This document shows, one piece after another, positions 59,628 through 64,000 of a stretch of DNA of 64,000 nucleotides. The notes under the pieces are model-generated. The model was not told where the DNA came from. It ran no database searches and saw nothing but the letters and a program-made list of their open reading frames with translations. The DNA is taken from the NCBI GenBank assembly GCA_945881965.1, contig CAMCVS010000006.1, forward strand, positions 62,001-126,000, read 5' to 3'. A program made the translations under genes and the position numbers. Source of the DNA: Paracoccus haematequi (GTDB lineage: Bacteria > Pseudomonadota > Alphaproteobacteria > Rhodobacterales > Rhodobacteraceae). Within the stretch, counting starts at the first letter, position 1; every line of letters starts with the position of its first letter.

Positions 59628-60570
59628 TGTCGCCCCCCGCCTCTGCGCCGGTTTCCGCCTCGGGCAGAGGTGCGAAGGCGGGGGCTTCGGGCAGCACGAC
59701 CGCACCGCGATCCGCAGGCAGGATCAGCGCGCCGGGATCGCGGATCACCTCGGTGCCGGGGTTGCGCAGCACGCGCAGAAATTCAAGCCGCTCGTAATCG
59801 GCGGCCAGCCGGACGCGCAGTCGTCCGTTGGGGTCTTCGGCCAGTTCGCCCACCAAAAGCCCCGCCGGAAACACCCCGCCATCGCCTGCGGTGATCACCC
59901 GGTCGCCCGCGCGCACCCGGTCGGGGTTTTCCAGAAACCCGATGGGCGGGGCGGCGGTATTGTCACCCGTCACCAGCGCGGCCTGCCCGGATGGCTGGAT
60001 CCGCACCGGGATGCGGCTGGAGGTGTCGGTCAACAGCACCACGCGGGCGGTCGTTTGCCCGACACCGGAAATCCGCCCCACCAGCCCGATACCATCCATC
60101 GCGGCCCAGCCGTCGCGGATACCGTCGCGCGCGCCGACGTTCAGCAGCACCGATTGCCGGAAGGGCGAGCCGCTGTCGGCCAGAACGACGCCTGTCACAT
60201 GGGTCAGCTTGGGGTCCAGCCGCACCTTGTTCAGGTCCAGCAGGCGGGCGTTTTCCTGTTCCAGTTGCAGCGCGGCCTCTTTCCACGCTGTCATCTGGCG
60301 CAATTCGCGGCGCAATTCGCGGTTCTGCGCCACGATACGCTCATAGCTCTGGAAATCGCGCACCATGGCGACGGCACCAGAGATCGGCGTCATCACCCAA
60401 TCCATGCTGGGCACAACACGGTCCACCACGCGGGCGCGCACTTGTTCGACGCGGGGGCTGTCGATCCGCCACAGCAGGAACAGTCCGGCCAGACAGACCA
60501 CCAGCGCCCCCAGCAGCAGACGCCGGAGCGGGGTGGTGAAATCCTCGCGGTCGGTGCGGTCGCGGGCCAC
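59620..60570 (-). CDS. mreC: rod-shape protein MreC
   Basis: 316 residues: short basic N-terminus, one helix (LLLGALVVCLAGLFLLW), a coiled coil (residues ~65-110) and a beta-barrel domain with GLVGRISGVGQTTARVVLLTD. Acidic Pro/Ala tail. GTG 60570 is four bases after GGAGG. Confidence 0.94.
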   Translation of the reverse strand: MARDRTDREDFTTPLRRLLLGALVVCLAGLFLLWRIDSPRVEQVRARVVDRVVPSMDWVMTPISGAVAMVRDFQSYERIVAQNRELRRELRQMTAWKEAALQLEQENARLLDLNKVRLDPKLTHVTGVVLADSGSPFRQSVLLNVGARDGIRDGWAAMDGIGLVGRISGVGQTTARVVLLTDTSSRIPVRIQPSGQAALVTGDNTAAPPIGFLENPDRVRAGDRVITAGDGGVFPAGLLVGELAEDPNGRLRVRLAADYERLEFLRVLRNPGTEVIRDPGALILPADRGAVVLPEAPAFAPLPEAETGAEAGGDNG

Positions 60571-60678
60571 ATGTCCTCCGTTCAAGCGGAACTTGGGGTG
60601 GTCAGGTCATCCTATACCGGATGCGGCAACGGGTCAGCAGCGGATGCGGAAACACAGCGGCTTCGGATGCGCCAGCGA

Positions 60679-61788
<1,110 letters not shown>

Positions 61789-61898
61789 TCAGGACGTAAA
61801 AGCGGTGCCCACGACTCTGTCGAGCGCGGACTAGGTGGTTGTATATGCTGGACGCTGCGCGGGATAAAGGGCCGACCTGCCGCAGCGCGGCGTCATTC

Positions 61899-61949
61899 CG
61901 CGCAAGGGGGCCCGCGCAAGGGGCCCGCGCAAGGGGGGCCCGCGCAAGG
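61899..61949. repeat. tandem CGCGCAAGG repeat
   Basis: Three units of 14, 13 and 15 bp (CGCGCAAGGGGGCC with varying G-run) plus a partial fourth, in the mreB-rlmJ gap. Confidence 0.85.
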
Positions 61950-61988
61950 CAGCTTGTGTCGTGGCAAGCGGGCCGGTAGACGCCGCGC

Positions 61989-62762
61989 ATGCTGTCCTAT
62001 CAACATCTCTATCACGCCGGAAACCCCGCCGATGTTCACAAACATGCGGCGCTGGCATGGATGCTGGATTACCTGACGGCCAAGCCCAAGCCGCTGACCT
62101 ATCTGGAAACCCACGCCGGGCGCGGCATCTATGATCTTGACGCGCCGGAGGCGCGCAAGACCGGCGAGGCCGAGGCGGGTGTGGCGCGGCTATTGCCGCG
62201 CTTTGCCCCTGACCACCCCTATGCGCGGGCGGTGGCCACAGTGCGGCGCGCCGAAGGCGCGCGCGCCTATCCCGGATCGCCCCGGCTTGCCGGGGCGCTG
62301 CTGCGCCCGACCGACCGCATGGAATTGGCCGAACTGCATCCGCAGGAGGCGGCGGCGCTGCGCGCCGCCATGGCAGAAACCCAGGCGCTGGTACATCAGG
62401 TGGACGGGTTTTCGATGGCCCACAGCCTGTGCCCGCCGCTGCCCCGGCGGGGCTTGCTGCTGATCGACCCATCCTATGAGATCAAGGAGGATTACGAGAC
62501 GATCCCCCAGATCATCGCGGCGCTGCACCGCAAATGGAACGTCGGCATCATCGTGCTGTGGTATCCGATTCTGCTGTCGGGCGCGCATAGCCCGATGCTG
62601 GCCGCGCTGCGTGACGCCCGCATGACCGACGCCATCCGCCACGAGGTGCATTTCCCCCCGGTCCGCCCCGGCCATCGCATGGTGGGATCGGGCCTGTTGG
62701 TCGTCAACGCGCCCTGGGGGCTGGACGCAGAGTTCGCGCGACTGGCGGCGATCTTTCGCTGA
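61989..62762 (+). CDS. rlmJ: 23S rRNA (adenine-2030-N6)-methyltransferase RlmJ
   Basis: 257 residues. MLSYQHLYHAGNPADVHKH is the RlmJ N-terminus, and the catalytic motif reads DPSYE where DPPYE is usual. SAM binding by YLETHAGRG. ATG 61989 gives the family start. Confidence 0.93.
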   Translation: MLSYQHLYHAGNPADVHKHAALAWMLDYLTAKPKPLTYLETHAGRGIYDLDAPEARKTGEAEAGVARLLPRFAPDHPYARAVATVRRAEGARAYPGSPRLAGALLRPTDRMELAELHPQEAAALRAAMAETQALVHQVDGFSMAHSLCPPLPRRGLLLIDPSYEIKEDYETIPQIIAALHRKWNVGIIVLWYPILLSGAHSPMLAALRDARMTDAIRHEVHFPPVRPGHRMVGSGLLVVNAPWGLDAEFARLAAIFR

Positions 62763-62792
62763 AAGCAGGGGGGCCAGAAGCAGGGGGGCCAG
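62763..62792 (+). repeat. tandem 15-bp repeat after rlmJ
   Basis: AAGCAGGGGGGCCAG occurs twice in a row. The remaining gap to leuA contains the third dispersed-repeat copy (CCCCCCAGGATAGTTATGAACC at about 62837-62858), similar to the middle of copy A. Confidence 0.8.
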
Positions 62793-62898
62793 CCCCGTCG
62801 CCATCGGGCTTGAACCGATGGCGCCACGATGGCGACCCCCCAGGATAGTTATGAACCGAAGAAGCCGGAAGCAGGAGTGCCCGGCACGCAGTTCCCCG

Positions 62899-64000
62899 TC
62901 AGTGCAGGTCGCGGTAGCTGACCTCGGGGCGGTCGGAGCCGCTCTTTTCGCGCCGCACGATCAGGCGGTTCAGCGCGTTGACATAGGCCTTGAGGCTGGC
63001 GACCACGGTATCGGTATCCGCCGATTGGCCGGTGGCGATGCGGCCATCTTCTTCGATGCGGACGGACACGGTGGCCTGGGCATCGGTGCCTTCGGTCACG
63101 GCATGCACCTGATAAAGTTGCAGCCGCGCCTTGTGCGGCCACAGCATCTTGACCGCGTTGAAGGCGGCATCGACCGGGCCATCCCCGGTAGCGTCGATGC
63201 TGTGATCCACGCCGTCGATGGTCAGCGTCAGTTCCGCCTCTTGCGGGCCATCGGTGCCGCAGACGACGCGCAGGCGCTTGACCTGCAACGTGTCCTCGTC
63301 TTCGTGGCGTTCCTCGTCCTGCACCAGCGCGATGAGGTCGTCGTCGTAAACTTCCTTCTTGCGGTCGGCGAGCGCCTTGAACCGCACGAACACGTCGTTC
63401 AGCTGGTTATCCGCCAGATCGAATCCCAATTCGCGCATCTTGGACCGGAGTGCGGCGCGGCCCGAATGTTTGCCCATCGCGATGTTGTTGGCGGTCAGGC
63501 CGATATCTTCGGGGCGCATGATTTCGAACGTCTCGACGTTTTTCAGCACGCCGTCCTGATGGATGCCGCTTTCGTGCAGGAAGGCGTTCTTGCCGACGAT
63601 GGCCTTGTTGAACTGCACGGCAAAGCCCGACACGGCGGCGACTTTGCGCGACAGAGTCATGATGCGGGTGGTATCAATGCCGGTCTGGTAGGGCAGGATG
63701 TCCTGACGCACCTTCATCGCCATCACGACTTCTTCCAGCGCGGTATTGCCCGCGCGTTCGCCCAAGCCATTGATGGTGCATTCGATCTGGCGCGCGCCCG
63801 CCTCGACAGCCGCCAGCGAATTGGCCGTCGCCATGCCCAGATCGTTATGGCAATGCGTGGCGAAGATGATCGTGTCAGCCCCCGGCACGCGTTCCAGCAA
63901 CATGGCGATCAGATCGGCAGATTCGCGGGGATAGGTGTATCCCACGGTGTCGGGGATGTTGATCGTGGTTGCCCCCGCCTTGATCGCGATTTCCACCACG
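62899..64000 (-). CDS. leuA: 2-isopropylmalate synthase (N-terminus beyond window)
   Basis: Only the C-terminal ~367 residues are inside the window. HCHNDLGMA with the metal-binding His-x-His and GERAGNTALEEV identify the catalytic barrel; VNKAIVGKNAF-like FNKAIVGKNAFLHESGIHQDG follows, then the LeuA dimer regulatory domain. First committed step of leucine synthesis. The end is 137 bp after rlmJ, convergent. Confidence 0.97.
   Translation of the reverse strand, partial: VVEIAIKAGATTINIPDTVGYTYPRESADLIAMLLERVPGADTIIFATHCHNDLGMATANSLAAVEAGARQIECTINGLGERAGNTALEEVVMAMKVRQDILPYQTGIDTTRIMTLSRKVAAVSGFAVQFNKAIVGKNAFLHESGIHQDGVLKNVETFEIMRPEDIGLTANNIAMGKHSGRAALRSKMRELGFDLADNQLNDVFVRFKALADRKKEVYDDDLIALVQDEERHEDEDTLQVKRLRVVCGTDGPQEAELTLTIDGVDHSIDATGDGPVDAAFNAVKMLWPHKARLQLYQVHAVTEGTDAQATVSVRIEEDGRIATGQSADTDTVVASLKAYVNALNRLIVRREKSGSDRPEVSYRDLH

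Overview
The window reads as chromosomal DNA of an alphaproteobacterium of the order Rhodobacterales (Roseobacter/Rhodobacter-like). The evidence is high GC content, tightly packed operons with ATGA/GTGA start-stop overlaps, a short HisG paired with HisZ, an Hsp20-DUF1150 pair, a bifunctional Sat-CysC, a PgeF-MidA-Lgt cluster, an Lrp-type regulator divergent from trxB, and an F1 ATPase operon atpHAGDC. No rRNA, tRNA, CRISPR array or intact transposon was seen.

Layout. 1-10 kb: a divergent LysR regulator, then a tight forward operon of fabI paralogue, DUF3141 alpha/beta hydrolase, MaoC-phosphotransacetylase fusion, acetate kinase, two CoA-transferase subunits, 3-hydroxyacyl-CoA dehydrogenase and an alpha/beta hydrolase. 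It looks like a module that turns short hydroxyacyl or polyester-derived units into acyl-phosphate and ATP. 10-16 kb (minus): acs, adk and a two-subunit Na+/acetate-type symporter. 16-23 kb (minus): a complete branched-chain-type ABC importer (livHMGF plus binding protein) with a built-in acyl-CoA ligase. 23-31 kb (minus): hisG, hisZ, hisS, ribF, amine oxidase, a small membrane protein, MaoC hydratase and a HAD hydrolase. 31-39 kb: Mn pyrophosphatase, DUF2161 nuclease-fold protein, CIRCE-controlled groESL, an orphan phnM-like gene, purEK, and an Hsp20-DUF1150 pair behind a sigma32-like promoter. 39-42 kb: sat-cysC, with a duplicated 3' end bracketing a low-GC insert. 42-48 kb: trxB, lrp, a Hint-domain protein, pgeF, midA, lgt, ubiK. 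48-54 kb: atpHAGDC and an H-type lectin. 54-62 kb (minus): mreBCD-mrdA-rodA with ghrA and a DMT transporter. 62-64 kb: rlmJ and the C-terminal part of leuA.

Two places stand out as non-vertical. The first is the sat-cysC 3' end. A second 186-bp copy of the gene end lies 574 bp downstream, differs at nine positions that are all silent, and is separated by a roughly 40-50% GC insert. The insert holds a 52-codon ORF with its own ribosome binding site and terminator. This is the expected scar of an integrative element that carries a replacement gene end. The second is the middle of hisS (about residues 191-350), which drops to about 54% GC with codons such as ATA while both flanks are about 62-70% GC, suggesting a mosaic essential gene. 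The most interesting metabolic proposal is the 1-10 kb acyl-CoA/PHA-to-ATP operon, in which several enzymes carry substitutions at textbook catalytic positions.
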